The notes: generated by a model not told the origin, from the sequence alone. 64,000 nucleotides of DNA from Cheilinus undulatus (GCF_018320785.1 NC_054881.1:20832275-20896274); one strand, 5' to 3'. Shown: positions 23,374 to 36,657, counted from the first letter of the stretch. A program made the numbers and translations.

Positions 23374-24634
23374 ACTCACCTGTCATCCCAGTTTCCAGAG
23401 GACCCTCGGTTTCCTGCAGCAGAGTTTCTGGTGGCCTGGCATGACGAGAGACACCCGGGAATTCGTGGCTGCTTGCTCAACTTGTGCTAGAGGAAAGTCC
23501 TCTCATCAACCCCCTGCTGGCCTGCTGCATCCCCTGTCCACTCCTGGTCGTCCCTGGTCGCACATAGCCTTGGACTTCGTCACCGGCCTCCCACCTTCTG
23601 AGGGAAACACCGTCATCCTAACTATAGTGGACCGGTTCTCCAAAGGCGTCCATTACGTCCCTCTCCCCAAGCTTCCCTCTGCCTTGGAGACGGCTCACCT
23701 GTTGGTCCTCCATGTCTTCCGTATCCATGGAATTCCTAGTGACCTCGTGTCGGACCGCGGGCCCCAGTTTGTATCACGTGTTTGGAAAGAGTTCTGCAAG
23801 GAGCTGGGGGCCACAGTCAGCCTATCCTCTGGTTACCACCCACAGAGCAACGGCCAGACTGAAAGGGCCAATCAGAGTCTGGAGGCTGCCTTACGTTGCG
23901 TTGCTGCCCATCATCCCTCCACCTGGAGCTCTCACCTCCCCTGGATTGAATATGCCCACAACTCTCTCACCTGTTCTGCTACTGGTATGTCTCCGTTCAT
24001 GTGTTGCCTCGGGTATCAACCTCCCCTGTTTCCAGAACAGGAGATCTCGGTCTCCGTCCCTTCCGTGCAGCACCATCTCCAGCGCGTCAGAGAGGTGTGG
24101 CGGACGGCCAAGGCGGCACTCTCGCGCACGACTGAGCGCAATAAAAGACTGGCTGACGCCCACCGCACTCCTGCCCCGGAATATCTCCCTGGCCAGAAGG
24201 TCTGGCTCTCCTCCAGAGACCTACCCCTCGAGACAGAATCCAAAAAATTGACCCCTCGCTACGTTGGACCTTTCGAGATCACCAAAGTCATCAATCCCTC
24301 TGCCGTACAACTCAAACTCCCTGAATCCATGAAGATCCATCCCACCTTCCATGTGTCATTACTCAAGCCGGTATCCTCCAGTGACCTGAGCCCTCCTACC
24401 GTCGCCCCTCCTCCCCCCCGGATCATCGATGACCACCCAGCCTTCACCGTGTCCAAAATCCTGGACGTCAGACCCCGAGGCCGCGGTTACCAGTTCCTGG
24501 TCGATTGGGAGGGGTACGGCCCGGAGGAGCGCTCCTGGATCTCCAGAAAACTTATTTTAGACGACAACCTTCTTCGGGATTTCTACAGGGAGCACCCGGA
24601 CAAGCCCGGCAGGACGCCAGGAGGCGTCCGTTGA
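23300..24634 (+). CDS. Gypsy integrase with C-terminal chromodomain
   Basis: Continuation of pol in another frame; the frame is open from before 23234 to TGA at 24632-24634, but family similarity begins near 23300. Zinc-binding HHCC region (HASRLTCH then ACSTCA), then the catalytic D (ALDFVTGLP), D (VSDRGPQF) and E ([11 protein letters not shown]). The C-terminus carries a chromodomain ([25 protein letters not shown]) that in chromoviruses directs insertion toward modified histones. The break from the upstream frame lies in a homopolymer run, so a sequencing error is possible. Confidence 0.9.
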   Translation, partial: TGPPDRLLVPDSACSPVLQWAHASRLTCHPSFQRTLGFLQQSFWWPGMTRDTREFVAACSTCARGKSSHQPPAGLLHPLSTPGRPWSHIALDFVTGLPPSEGNTVILTIVDRFSKGVHYVPLPKLPSALETAHLLVLHVFRIHGIPSDLVSDRGPQFVSRVWKEFCKELGATVSLSSGYHPQSNGQTERANQSLEAALRCVAAHHPSTWSSHLPWIEYAHNSLTCSATGMSPFMCCLGYQPPLFPEQEISVSVPSVQHHLQRVREVWRTAKAALSRTTERNKRLADAHRTPAPEYLPGQKVWLSSRDLPLETESKKLTPRYVGPFEITKVINPSAVQLKLPESMKIHPTFHVSLLKPVSSSDLSPPTVAPPPPRIIDDHPAFTVSKILDVRPRGRGYQFLVDWEGYGPEERSWISRKLILDDNLLRDFYREHPDKPGRTPGGVR

Positions 24635-24642
24635 GAGGGGGG
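24633..24642 (+). other. Polypurine tract of the Gypsy element
   Basis: GAGAGGGGGG immediately upstream of the 3' LTR start at 24646, in the position used to prime plus-strand synthesis. Confidence 0.8.
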
Positions 24643-24645
24643 TAC

Positions 24646-25160
24646 TGTGGTGTTTATGTTGTATTGAGCATTTTATTTTTATGGAACTTCCGGTTTCCGG
24701 AGCTGGCTGCTGGCTGTTAACTTTACTTTGTTTCTCCTGAGGCGTTCACCCTTCCCCCCTGGTGCTGTGGAGAGGCTCACCTGCAGCGAATCATCTAATC
24801 ACTCCTGCTATTTAGGACCGGCTGCAGCTCTCTACAGCGCCTGAGTCTTGTCTACATTACCTCACGGTAAACGTCGTCTCCGGGCTCCTTCTCGTGATCC
24901 TTCAGAGAAGTTCTTTGTGCTTTTGATGATTCCAGTGATCTCTAGTGTTTGCATTTTGTGTACATTGTCGCTAACATGCCTCTCCTCCTTTTTTCCAGTG
25001 CCTCCTGCTCAATTCACCACAGCCAGCTCCAGCACTCCCTCACTCCCTCCTGGACTCTTGGAATCCCCTTCCCTGGTGCACCCTGGTTACCCTCACAATA
25101 AAACTGTTAAAACTGCTTCCGTCTCCGCACCTGAGTTCAACCCTTACACAAAACATCACA
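24646..25160 (+). repeat. 3' LTR
   Basis: 515 bp, ends TG/CA, followed by the target duplication AAAAC. It is near-identical to the 5' LTR and contains the AATAAA used for polyadenylation in the transcript. Confidence 0.95.
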
Positions 25161-25165
25161 AAAAC

Positions 25166-25490
25166 GTTTAAAAGCAAAAATTAAAACTGATCAAGCAAGC
25201 TAAGATATGCCAAAGGGGTTAGATAAAATGTGTGGTTGCATCTTGTTAAAAGCTGAAGAAAAGTCATCAAGTAAAAGTCTAATGTGAGATTTAAGCTCTT
25301 GAAATGCTTAAATTCCTTGTTGAGGGTGAAGAGTTTAGCATCCTCTACCTCTTTACCAGCTTGAGAAGCAAACTGCAATGACTGCTGATGACATCACTAG
25401 CCCACATATTTGCCCCACCCAAATTAAACCCAGCCAGGAAAGAAGTCAGAAACATTCTGATGGTCTAAAACCAAAATGCAGTCACATGTA
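25166..25490. other. Short unique spacer
   Basis: Sequence between two transposable elements. Nothing recognised. Confidence 0.5.
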
Positions 25491-25499
25491 GATCTCCAT

Positions 25500-26050
25500 T
25501 AACCTTGCAAAGTGGATGGATATGCCCATTTCCTTGTTTTTCACTGATGAATCCATCTTGTTAAGCTCCCATCTGAACCGTTTGGACCCAGTTAGAAAGT
25601 GACAGGACCAATCAGCATTGAGGGGCAGTACTTTCAGGCACGGCAGAGTTGTGACGCAAACAAGCAGCAGCAAGAGGCTGGTGCAATTATGGCAGAAGAG
25701 ATTAGCGTGGATGCTGCTAAAGCAGAAGTTTTATCAGAACTTGACAACAATTCTTCGTTAAAAGAAGAACAAAGAACAGCAGTGAGTTGTTTCCTTTTTA
25801 AAAACGACAAAAGTCGAGTACTTACATGTCTATAGTCGCCATGTTTCATGTTATTCCTTGGTAGCTGCGCACGCGCAGCTCGATAGCTGCTAGGTCACGT
25901 GTTTTGTTGCCCTTATTGGCCCATAGAGACAGAACATTCATCCAATCACCCTCTGAGTTGTTTTCAAAGCCCGTGCCTTTTCTCAAACGTTTCCTATTGA
26001 AGCTTTACCAGATGGATGTGTGAAACACATCCATCTGGCATGTCAGGTTA
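25500..26050 (+). mobile_element. Short DNA transposon with 9-bp target duplication
   Basis: 551 bp. The left end TAACCTTGCA..GTGGATGGATATG and the reverse complement of the right end TAACCTGACATGCCAGATGG match imperfectly over ~25 bp. Flanks are GATCTCCAT at 25491-25499 and 26051-26059, a perfect 9-bp duplication. At the right end the terminal sequence is also part of a perfect 14-bp hairpin (26008-26021 with 26025-26038). A 9-bp duplication is typical of Mutator-like elements, but I cannot assign the family. It appears to be an internally deleted copy that kept a first coding exon. Confidence 0.7.
25689..25781 (+). pseudogene. Helicase-like first exon trapped in the DNA transposon
   Basis: 31 codons from ATG 25689 to a GTGAGT donor at 25782, phase 0. 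The end LKEEQRTA resembles the motif at the start of RecQ-like helicases found in multicopy fish genes, just before the ATP-binding loop. Nothing of the loop or later helicase motifs follows, so only the first exon survives. The resemblance is short and could be chance. Confidence 0.35.
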
Positions 26051-26059
26051 GATCTCCAT

Positions 26060-26465
26060 GTTTTCACATGTTTACAGCAGCCTTATTCCAACATATCTGG
26101 TGTGTTAAGACACACATTTTGGATTTCACTTTACAGATTTTTCTTGTTTTAGAACATCCATCCAGTTTACATCCATAAACTTGAAGACTGTGCTTATTCT
26201 TATTTGCCAGTTGGTAAAAAGACTCTCCAGCAGCATAAATGTGGTCATATATTCAGGGGAATTAAGACTTTCCAAATAGTAACCCGTTGTTTAGTCAGCT
26301 ATTGTACTCAGAAGTCTGCTTTGTAAAATATGTCAGCAATGAGCTTAAATTACAGGGTGCAGTCCAAGTGCTGAAAAGTATTTGAAGTGACCTATTTAAA
26401 CTAAATCAGCAGCTTAAATGGATTAAACCCATCTGATTAAGGGACCTCATAGTTGTACAAGTACT
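26060..26465. other. Unique spacer
   Basis: No gene or repeat recognised in these ~400 bp. Confidence 0.5.
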
Positions 26466-27925
26466 TTCCTACACTCTTAGAAATTCCCACTGTTAAAAAA
26501 ATGGTAAACAACTGGCAGTAGGGTTGCCAGGAAGTTACTGTAAAATTAACAGTATGTTGCTGAAATTTACAGTTAGTTACTGTTTTTTATAAATACAGCA
26601 AAAAGCTGTTCTTTTAAACCTTCACAGGAAAATACTGTAAAAGATTAGCAGTTTTTTACCGTTTATTTACACTTTGTCTTAAGAGGTATATTTACAGATT
26701 TTTACTGTGAATTGTAGGAAAATACTACACCTTGCTGTTAATTCAGTTCCTTCTAGCAAAATTGACAATATCTATTTATTTTTTCTAAACCAAGTGATTT
26801 GATAAATTACTCCTTGCATGTCATGTTATAAACACCATGTTTAAATGTGATAAACATGCAACTTAAAATGTCAAGACAAATAACAAAACTTCAAAGTGTC
26901 TTCTCAAACCATGTCTCTTTATTAAAATTGAACAAACATACAGGTATGTATTAAGTATCACTGCTGTCGTGCCAAAACCTTCTGCAAAAAGGTCAACTTT
27001 TCAAGGTTTAACAAAAACTGGCCAATTTTAATTTGTTTATGTATTGGGTTTTTAATGAGTTTGATGGTTCTTAGGATCATCAAACTCTCTCATAACTCAG
27101 AGAATAACTTAAAACTTCAATTCTACTTAAAACGCTAAAATAACAAAACAAAAATAAGTTAGTTTTGGACTGACAACAGCAGTCTGCTTCAAGCGTTGCT
27201 GTCTAAGAAGATTGTAACACAAACAATAAATATAAAAAAAAATTTGGTTGTAAAAAAAATTGCATCACTATAAACTTAAGTTTCCCATAGACCACTACAG
27301 TACTACATTGATGTCCACAGATCTGGCATGGAAACATTATTAGAGGTACTGAAGGATATCCTGGACTAGAGACATTTTTACTGTAGCTCCCTCTGAATTT
27401 CGCTGCTGGACAGGAACCGCAAGGATTCTGTAAAGGGAAAAACAACATTAGAACTAAAGCAATAATACATTAAATTAATTATCCAAATTCAGTTTTTAGA
27501 AACTGTTAAGATCAAGCCAATGTTAGCTGGCAAAGAATTTACGCACTCTGTGTGCCTGCGGTGTTTGTGCGTCATGTCAAACTCTAGCTAATGCTAATCT
27601 TACAAATGACCTCAAACTTAGTAAGTGATGGTTTTTGCCTATTCTAACTAGCAAAGCAGTAAGGCACTCACCTGTTTATTGTTAGGATTGAGTTGGATTA
27701 CAATGTGATTTCTAATTTCACTCTCCTTCCAAGCATGTGCTCTCAGGTTCTTGTTCCCAAAATGCAATGCAAAAAATACAGGAAATTACTGTTTTTTTTC
27801 CTTGAAGCAGTAATACAGTAAAATACTGTTCTGAACTGTTATTACATAGGGTTGTCCTGTATTTAAACATAACAGGATCTTATCGCTGAAATTCCCTGTA
27901 AATTTACAGCAGTTTGTTAGCTTGT
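26466..27925. mobile_element. Probable DNA-transposon fossil rich in ACAGTAA/TTACTGT
   Basis: Both ends (26466-26760 and 27785-27920) hold many ACTGTAAAA / TTTACAG words in opposite senses, a pattern seen in fish non-autonomous DNA transposons. On the minus strand inside it, from ATG at 27337, a short reading frame begins with FPCQICGHQC, a C2H2 zinc-finger-like start, before degenerating. AATAAA on the minus strand lies near 26920. Exact termini and target duplication were not established, so the boundaries are approximate. Confidence 0.4.
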
Positions 27926-29063
27926 TCACAAAGCTTTCAGTTTGTGTAAGTACGCCCATTGTCATTATTTGTCTAAGGCACATTGGGGTTTATAATGACA
28001 AGCCTGTCATTGTAATCCAAACAACAAGTCTGCCACACAGTATTAACAGTTGCTCTTAGCTGTGTTAAGAGTTAAGTTGTTATTATTACGAGATGTTTGA
28101 AAGTTTGCGTGACTTAAATAGGTCTAATCACTTTCCAGGATGCAAAGTATTGAATTCAATTCATCAATCTGACATTGCTGCTTGAAATATTAAAATTTTA
28201 AATATTTGTTAAATATTTAATTTACTTTAAATACATTTCAATATCAGTGATGTGACTGCACTACTGAAAATCTTTTGAGGATGGCCTCGGGAGAAAGGGT
28301 ATGAGCTTTAAAGGATGGAAATGGTGAATCAAGCAACAGAGCCTTCGACTATGATAACAGTTTCTGCCTTTAAATGCTATTTGTAACTGAATATCTGTAC
28401 AATATCAAAAAGAAGTAGTAAAAAACATATTTGGAGGTAGGAAATGGCATGTAGCAACTTCTCTACATGCAGGATGATCATGGTCCTACTTGCTTGGTTG
28501 TGATGCTCTTGTCTTCAGCCCCATCTGCTTTTTCAGTTTCACATTTCTTAAATATTTCTTGCTGTTTCCAGACACCAAAACACCCCAACTTCACATGGAC
28601 ATCTTTTATAGGGAATAATAATTGCAGGTAAGGTTGGGGTGAAAATTGCGCATTTGCATTCACAGCTCTTCAAAAATGTAGACAAAATGACAAAAATGTT
28701 CACAGGTTTTATATGTTTGTGTAAGGGATGTAAGGATACAAGAATTGAATTTTGATATAATGCTAGTGAAAATCAAACTGTTTATCAGTACCTGTTTTGA
28801 CAACAAAATCATGAGCTTCTGGTCACCCCAAACTAAACAAGTTAGTTTTTTTTTACTTCCAGCCTGCACATTGGAACTAGTTACTAATCATGTACTCGAA
28901 TTAGACATACTGCTTATTTGACTGATCAAGCAAATGAATATAATTTTCCTGAAATGTTACACATCTCTAACTAGTGTATTTTCTCTGAATTATTATTAAT
29001 AATTCAGGGGAAGTGTATGCAGTGATTCTGCTTGCTCTCTGTGATTTTTGCTTTCTTAACCCG
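27926..29063. other. Gene-poor AT-rich stretch
   Basis: No coding, RNA or clear repeat signal. Short ORFs on both strands lack motifs and splice context. Confidence 0.5.
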
Positions 29064-29690
29064 GGCATACACTGCGATTCAACCATGAATTTTGAGTTGC
29101 ACGTCTCACTCTGAAGTTGGGCTGACTTTCAGTCCAATCCGGCGTCATTTGTCGTATTGGGCCACCATGACCCGACTACATATGTAAGAGCAGTTCCTGA
29201 ATGGTCAGGTGAATTTCTGACATGTTTGATATTTTGGTGATACGACTCCAGACACTCCCACACTCAGAGCAAAACAAGCGAAATAAACAACTTTGGGGTA
29301 TTTTTCCTTTGTAAACTGTTAGACAACATTATAAATTACCGTGACAACAGCTGGAATTACTTTCTGATGCCCCCACTGCCATGCTATGATAAAGGACATA
29401 AACAAGCAGGAAATATTCCTACCCCCGGACCTGCAGCTGACTCTGATGATGATGCTGCTTGTGTGTGTGGGATAGGGAGAGAAAGCGGGAGAGAGACAGA
29501 AAGAGAGAATATGACTAGAAACACTTCACCCCCAGTGTGTGAGATTTTTTTTAAAAGGAAACTCCATAGATTTCTGTCACAGTCCGTCCCGGCTTCACTT
29601 GTACAGTGTGAGCCCTCAGGTTGGGCATGACCATCGGACTGTATAGTGTGGTATAGTGTGAACGTATAAATCGCAGAGTGTATACACTGC
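29064..29690. mobile_element. Probable short DNA transposon
   Basis: The left end reads GGGCATACACTGCGATTCAA and the reverse complement of the right end GTGTATACACTCTGCGATTT, giving imperfect inverted ends ~630 bp apart. The interior (GGGCTGACTTTCAGTCCAAT, CCGTCCCGGCTTCACTTG) is more GC-rich than its surroundings. No transposase frame was found. The target duplication is not clear. Confidence 0.45.
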
Positions 29691-32600
29691 TTTAGTTCCG
29701 ACATTTTCTGGGTGTCAGTCTTTCTGCAGTGATGTGATGCTCACAGTCAAAGGCCTGCACGTAGGGACCAGGAGAAGTTTTTATAGGGACCATGTGCTGT
29801 CACTTTCTCTGTCCTCTGATCTCTCTCTGAGCATCTTCTCATCATCTTTAAGCAAAAGCCTGCACCTTCCTGCCCGTTTGTGAAGAGGTGTCAGCTTTTT
29901 TCTATGTTCGTGCAGCGTTACTGCTGCAAAACAATCCGAAAATGTTGCTTTATTTGTTGAAATCACTGCTTTGATTGCAAGTAGAAGCGCTCACTCTTTC
30001 TACTTAATCTCTCTGTTGCACACTGTCTCTCTTGTTCTCATGCTTGTGGCAGCTTTGAGTTGAAAATAAGATTATATACCAGGTTTTTGATACCACATAT
30101 AACAGTTAAACCTGAAAATAAATAATACTTAGTTGTTTAAAGCACAAACGAAAAAATATCAAGTATCAAAAATTTTGTTTACGTGAGAACACTATTACTC
30201 ACCTGCACCTGCACTAGATCACTGAATGTTTCTCGCTGCCTCTAACATTTTGCTCTTGTTTACCTAGAACAGTAAACAAGGTGTCAGTGATAACTCCAGT
30301 ATAGACATCAACTTTCAAATAAAACCATAATCCCAGTCATTCTTAACTCAACAAATTCTTCAGCAAATATTTAGAGAAACAGAGAGTTCAATGTGCCTTG
30401 TTGCCAGGGAGCAGGGAAGACTTCAGGCCAGCACGGTCAACATTCATGTTGCTAGGTTGCAGGTTCATATTTCCTTTAAGCCTCACATCACCCTTACTGT
30501 AAAAACCGAGAAACCTGGATTTGGAATTAACCCAGCCAGGTTACACCTGGGCCTTACACAACTGTGAGATTAGTTTAACTAGCACCTTAGTGTTATTGTT
30601 TCATTGCTTACAGATTACTGTATAATCTTAGAATTAACTCACTGACACACCACTCGGTTAAAACATTGCTTCATGGCTGGAATGATAGCTTACCTATCAT
30701 CTTTTATAACTTACTATGTTTTCCTGAAAAACTACCTTTAACCTATATTTTACTTCCTCTTCCTGTTTATGATGTGTTCGCTCGGCTTACAGGGGTCCAG
30801 TTAATTTTTCAGTATAGTCTTTTTTAAAAACTCACGGTTAAATCCAGTTGACAACAAACTTAAATACAAGATTCACGGCTTGTTTGTTGAGAAATGCACA
30901 AGAGTTCATATTTAATCACAATTGAAGTATGTTTATATAAAAAAAAATTAGATTAATTGTTCAGTCCTGGTTTTAATGGATCTCACAAAGTTGTCTTATT
31001 AAAATTAATTTTATTAAATATCAATTATTAAGTTAATATGCAAAAACACAAATGTAAGAAACAAAAATATTTTTATTTATTTCTAAACTAAAAGATGGCA
31101 CTTTAGTTTAATTATGTGATTTATCAGAGACGCTTTTGTCTGCGACTCTGTCATCTTTTATGAAGATTTTTGTGTTAAAAAATATTTTTGATGTTTGATA
31201 TTAATAATAAGAATATGAATAATAACTTTATTTGTATGGCACTTTTAAAAACATGGGTTTACAAAGTTCTTTGACATGTGCAGAAGCACATGAGAGTTAT
31301 TCCTTCATCTCTCAGAGTTCTGCTGACCTACGTATTATGATGCTCATTTCTTCTTAATACTGAACATATTAAACTAAAGGGTGTTTTCTTCTTGTTATCT
31401 CATAACAACATAAAGTACATCTGTAAACACTTAAGAAGGTCAGATTTATGGTTGGGATTAGGGTGTATTTGCTATTACATTACCTAGCATGACAGCAGCC
31501 GTAGCCTTGTAGCTTCATACTGTTTAATCAAACAATGCATGATTCAGTGTTGTGTGCATTTAAGGTTTGGCTAATCAAACATATCAATCATCCCACGCTA
31601 TGAAGGTAATTTAGTGTTCTTTCTCATTTGGGAATGCTGATGGAAAGGTAACAACATCAATGTTCTCAGTCGTTCTCAACCAATCAATTGGCTCAATTTC
31701 AATTGTGATTTTAGCTTCCCATGACTTTATGAAAACAAGATAGTCAAGTGTTAACCCCATGCTGTGTCAAAGATGCCAGATCTTTGGATAAGAAAAGGAA
31801 ACAGGTGTGACTTTTTCAGGTAAAGACTTATACTGGTGCTGCGCCATGGACAAAGAGGAAAACACAAGCAGATCAGAGACATTGCTCCAGACAGCAAAAC
31901 ATATAGTTCATGCTCCACCAAAATTCAAAAAGTGCACATAAATCATTTAAGCCAATAAGGTATTATGTGTCTCTCATCTGGAATGGCAGGGATCGCTGAT
32001 TACTGAAATGAAGCACCAAATTCTGTACTGACATGGTATCATGTTGGCACCAAATTTCATTTGTCTTCCTAAAGCTACCCATACATCAGAAGTGTTTGAA
32101 AAGATTTGGAAAAGACTCTTGAAAAACTATCAGCTCACACCTGCTCACATCTAAAGACAAGTTTTTAGAGTTTTTAGTCGCAGCCTAGTCTCAGACTGAG
32201 ATTTTACAAAGACTCTGAATCTTACAGGGTCACTATTGGACTATCTGGACGGTCCATATTGGCCGGGACCTTCAATATTTCACTGCCGGTGTTTCTTGTT
32301 CGTCCATGCCGCTCTGCCACTTTTGTGGTTATTCTGACCGGCAGGTTTCCTGTTTCCGGTTTTGTCAGAGCTCATCTATTGGTCGTTGATAGTGTTACGT
32401 CACTGCGATCAAACATGTTTGATATGATCGCAAGTCCAAGACTAGGAAAAGACAGATATAAAACAGCACAGATTACCACCTTAAACTTAACGATAGAGAT
32501 GACGGGAGTGCGCCATGACTCCAGTAAGACTCCTAAAATTTACTAAAGACTTTCAGTTTTCAGTCTGTGACTGTGACAATCTTTTGGTGTAAGCCCAGCA

Positions 32601-35600
32601 TTAATCATGATTAAGATTTTTTTTCCTAATCCTGCAGTCCTAGCACTTATTACCATCCAACTTCTCCTGCAACTTCAATTTTTCTGTGGCGTTCTTTCTG
32701 AAACATTTACTCAGAACCCTCCCAACTCCTCCTTATAAATTTAGTTCCTATCATCCTTCATTATACTAGTAAAGGCAACATGCAAAAAATCAATCAATCA
32801 GTTCATTCAATAATAAATTTAATCAATTCATGACAAATGTTGTCTCAGGGAACTGAACAAAAGAGCAGGTAAATATTATACTTTTAATAACGTACTGTTA
32901 ATAAAGAACAATTAATGATTGATGAAATGAAAATAGAGTAAAATGTATACGGTGTTCCCCCACACAGCTGCATTTCTGATCAGAAATATTTACCATGTTA
33001 TCTCTCAATCTCTTCTGTCAAGAAAATCTTTACAACCATCGACAATCAGAACTTTACTGACTTTGTCAGCAGGGAGAATCCCCCACAATGCAATTTATGG
33101 ATTCAGTCACAAACAAATAGCATGCTTATCAGTGTTGTAGATAATCCTGCAGCCTTCATCAGTGACTACCAAATGCTGTTGTGCAAATAAGTACAAATAT
33201 TCCTGATGAATTTGATTTAAATAATGACACATTTCAGAACAGGAGCACTGATTATTTTCAATAACAAATTGTTAAACTGAACACAGCAGCTTGTGGATTT
33301 TGAATTTTGACCTCATGTCCTTTTGATATCATTCAAGGCTTTGAGGATGTCTAATTCTTCCTCACCATGATCATTGAAACAAATGAAGATTTTAGCAAGA
33401 TGAAGGCAAGTGCCAGGGATAAGGGTGGATAAATGCAGCTCAAGCTGTGGTCTAGGTAATATATTTGTAATAGTGGAGATGTGAACTCTCCTTGCAGCTT
33501 TGTAGCTGAGAAAGTTAGCCTCGTAAGGTCTTCAAATATGCTGCAGCCTTTGGGAATTATTCTGCCATTGCTAAAAGATGAAAGCAATAAGAAGATAAAC
33601 TTGCACAGTGAAAGTAAATGGCAAGCACTGAATGTATTTCACTCCAGGATGATCTACCTCCAGCAAACACACAGTAAGAGGAAGCTATCTGTGTTCTAAA
33701 GCAGGGAAGGAGGCAAACTTTGATTGTTTGCCATCCACAACAATGAAATTGTTCTAATTCTTACTTTAACTCAAACAATCTATACAGCTTGAATCTCCCT
33801 GATTAAATACCAAAACTAAGTTTTCCCATGTAAAACCTAAAACAAAAGTGAGCATTTGCATCCCAACTTGCAAATTTTCATAGTTTAAAATTAGACCAAT
33901 AATTAATGTTGTCAAATATGTGTATTCCTTTCGGTACTTTTAGATTCCGACATGATTTCAATAAAAAGGATCTCCATCATTCTAATAATTGAAAGCACTT
34001 AAAAGTATCAAAGCTTAAAATATTTTTAGCTAAGAGCTGGTTTAAGAGAGCTCTGTCTAATTGCAAATGTATTAAAGCAAACTTTTATTGTGTTGAGAAC
34101 ATATTTGTGCAGTTAAGACAGTGAGTGTGGGTTTGCATACATTGTTTTAGGATAGAAGGCCTGTGATCTTGAAACATTCTTTGTTGTTTGATTTTTACAA
34201 GAATTTTGTTGCAGTTTAAAATTTTTATAGTGTGATAACAGCAGAAATTGAGATAAGGTGAGCATTAAACTTTATGGAACTGCTGAATACGACTCACAAT
34301 GACTTCACTGCCAGACTAGAACTTTATTGTTTTTCTTTTTTTCGAAATAAGTTCCCTGAAAAGTTTGCCGTTTCTGCCAAACAGTTAGATTTGCTTTGGT
34401 CATGCTCACCGGTGTAGACAGTGTTTACGAGGTGTGTTTATTTTTAATTTTTAAAATTTCCTGTTTCTCCTGTATAATATATTACATCAGGGTATTATGT
34501 TTAGGTAATTTATTTTTTAGGAAGATAAGAGTTTTCCCCTTTTTACCCTGTAGTTTTAGAGTCAGTTCTAGCATATATCATTGTGTAAAACTGTGTGTAT
34601 CTTGCTTATTTATTTGGATCAGTTGTGTTGATTCACTATGAAAATGCATTTGACCTACATATTCACTATGCGTGTCCTAATTGGTGATTAATGATCTAGT
34701 TTTAAAAAGTTTCCTGAACTTGTCTCTCAGCTTATCTTTATGATCCTCAGTTTATCATTGTGAAACTGTGTCAGTTCCAGTAATCTAAACCTTAGCAGTA
34801 GTCCTTGGATGACTGCGTTTATGCCAGTAATTAAATACACAGTATATTAATACTAACCCAGGATTGATCCTGACTTTACCGCTTTGATGTCCATTGTGTT
34901 CACACTTTACAACATAGACCTGTACTTCCTGTTGAGCATGTAAGCTTAAGGGCCTGTGATCCAACCTAAAGGGAAGTAAAAAACAAACTCGAGGTGATGA
35001 CAAGACAGACAATAGAACTTTCTGCCATTGTGTCCTTGAGCTGATGAGTGATGGGTGCCTGGCGTCACAAAAGCTGTCTGGAAATAATGGCTGGCGTATT
35101 TCCATGACAACTTGTTTTTATTCTTGCTGCCTGAGTTTCTCCCTTGTTATTCAGGGTTTGAGTTATGAATTCACTTTGACATCCCGCTCATCTCTGTTTC
35201 CTCCTGGCCCAAAAAAAGGGGAGACAGAATCCGCAAGAATCTGTTCATTCATGAAGATATTTCACCAAAGAAAAGGAGACACAAAAGCCAGACTCAAATC
35301 TGGGCTGCTTGCATGGAAAACACTAGCCTCTGTACGTGGAGTGTAACCTGACTGCCCAGCATCAGCATCATATCCTCGTATTCCACACATATTTCTAAGT
35401 TGTAGTAAACTTCTCTACGTCTGTTACTGTTTTTAAAAACAGGCTTCTCTTCTACGTAATTTTAGCATCGGAGGTGGGATATTTACTTCAATAAGCCAAC
35501 ATTATTCTGTTTTCAAACGTGCACTAGTGTACAGCTTAGGTGCTCACTCTTGGAGAGATGTGGAGGTCACAAGTGTCATTTGATATATTGTAATAGAATG

Positions 35601-36199
35601 AGCTTAAAGCTAATTTACATCTACAGTCCCTTGGCAGATCACAGTTAAAACATCGCAGGGTTATAAAACTTTAGAAAAATCTGTTTTACAAGGTTTTACA
35701 AATAAAGATCTGTACTATAAATCAAAAAAGCACTTCATGCTTAGAAGTACAAATCCACCAAAATCAATGGATGCACCAGTACATCAGTTTAACATCTGTA
35801 TCAGCCGATATCAGCCCTGTCAACAAACATCAGCCATCTGCAAATAATTTTGTATGATCAGGTATCAGTAGCCAGTGAGTATTTCCTGTTTCCAGTGAAT
35901 TAATTGCTGGGATCTAAAGACTTGCTGAATCAGAAAAGAGGCCTTTTCTATCACTACTGGACCACGTGTTTTGTTTTTGTTTTAGTTTTTTGTCTTGTGC
36001 AATGGCACCATTGTCAGACTATGCAACAAATATCTTATCCTGTCTTGGCCAAGAAACTGGCAGCACAGCTAGTGTGATCCTGATAAATCATGACATGCTG
36101 TCATTACTGTCTTCCTGACTGTGTGTGAGTTCCTAGGTCAAAGTGTGTCAGTCAAAGCTGCAACAGAAGGGCTTTTAGTGATGTCACCAAGACTCTCCT
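29691..36199. other. Gene-poor region
   Basis: 6.5 kb without a convincing gene. About 31218-31290 (ACTTTATTTGTATGGCAC..TTTACAAAGTTCTTTGACAT) matches the kind of 3' tail shared by fish LINEs and SINEs. About 32200-32420 is a GC-richer patch with a CpG-containing short ORF and no known motif. About 35765-35880 contains ATGCACCAGTACATCAG and GATATCAGCC words typical of a decayed hAT repeat. The remainder is AT-rich and featureless. Confidence 0.5.
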
Positions 36200-36657
36200 T
36201 ACAGTGCATTCAGAAAGTATTTACACTCCCTCATTTTATTTCTTTGGTTATGTTGAAGCCAGATGCTACAGTTGAAATAAATCATTTGTATTTTCATTAA
36301 TCTCGTTAAGAATAAAAAAAGTGAAATATCACATTGACATAAATATTCAGACCCTTTGCAAAACACGTGAAATTAAACTCAGGTTCCATTTCTCTTGACC
36401 TTTGCTAAGATGTTTCAACACCTTGAATGGAATCCACCAATTTGTCACAATCTCCTCAAAGAGCCGGTTACTAAGAGCCTTAGTAAGAGAGGTGACCATG
36501 AACCCGATCATCACTCTGACTGAGCTCTAGAGATCCTGTGTGGAGATTGGAGCCTGCTTGGCTGCTTTCACTTTGTCATGATGGAGGTATGAGTGTAGAT
36601 TAATAAAATCACTGAAAAAAGTGAAGAGGGGTCTGAATACTCTATGAATGAGCTGTA
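36200..36657. mobile_element. Internally deleted Tc1/mariner element
   Basis: The left end TACAGTGCATTCAGAAAGTA and the right end GTCTGAATACTCTATGAATG then AGCTGTA are the inverted termini of a common fish Tc1-like family. TA dinucleotides lie at both edges. Only ~458 bp remain, with no transposase frame. Confidence 0.75.

Larger units (their letters stand above)
19756..25165 (+). mobile_element. Ty3/Gypsy chromovirus retrotransposon, nearly complete
   Basis: 5.4 kb element with two LTRs (TGTGGTG...CATCACA), flanked by the 5-bp target duplication AAAAC (19756-19760 and 25161-25165). Domain order is gag with one CCHC knuckle, protease, reverse transcriptase, RNase H, integrase, chromodomain: the Ty3/Gypsy order. 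A polypurine tract lies just before the 3' LTR. A primer-binding site just after the 5' LTR was not recognised. The LTRs differ by about two substitutions and one 5-bp indel, so the insertion is young, yet gag has a stop and pol a frameshift. Confidence 0.95.
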
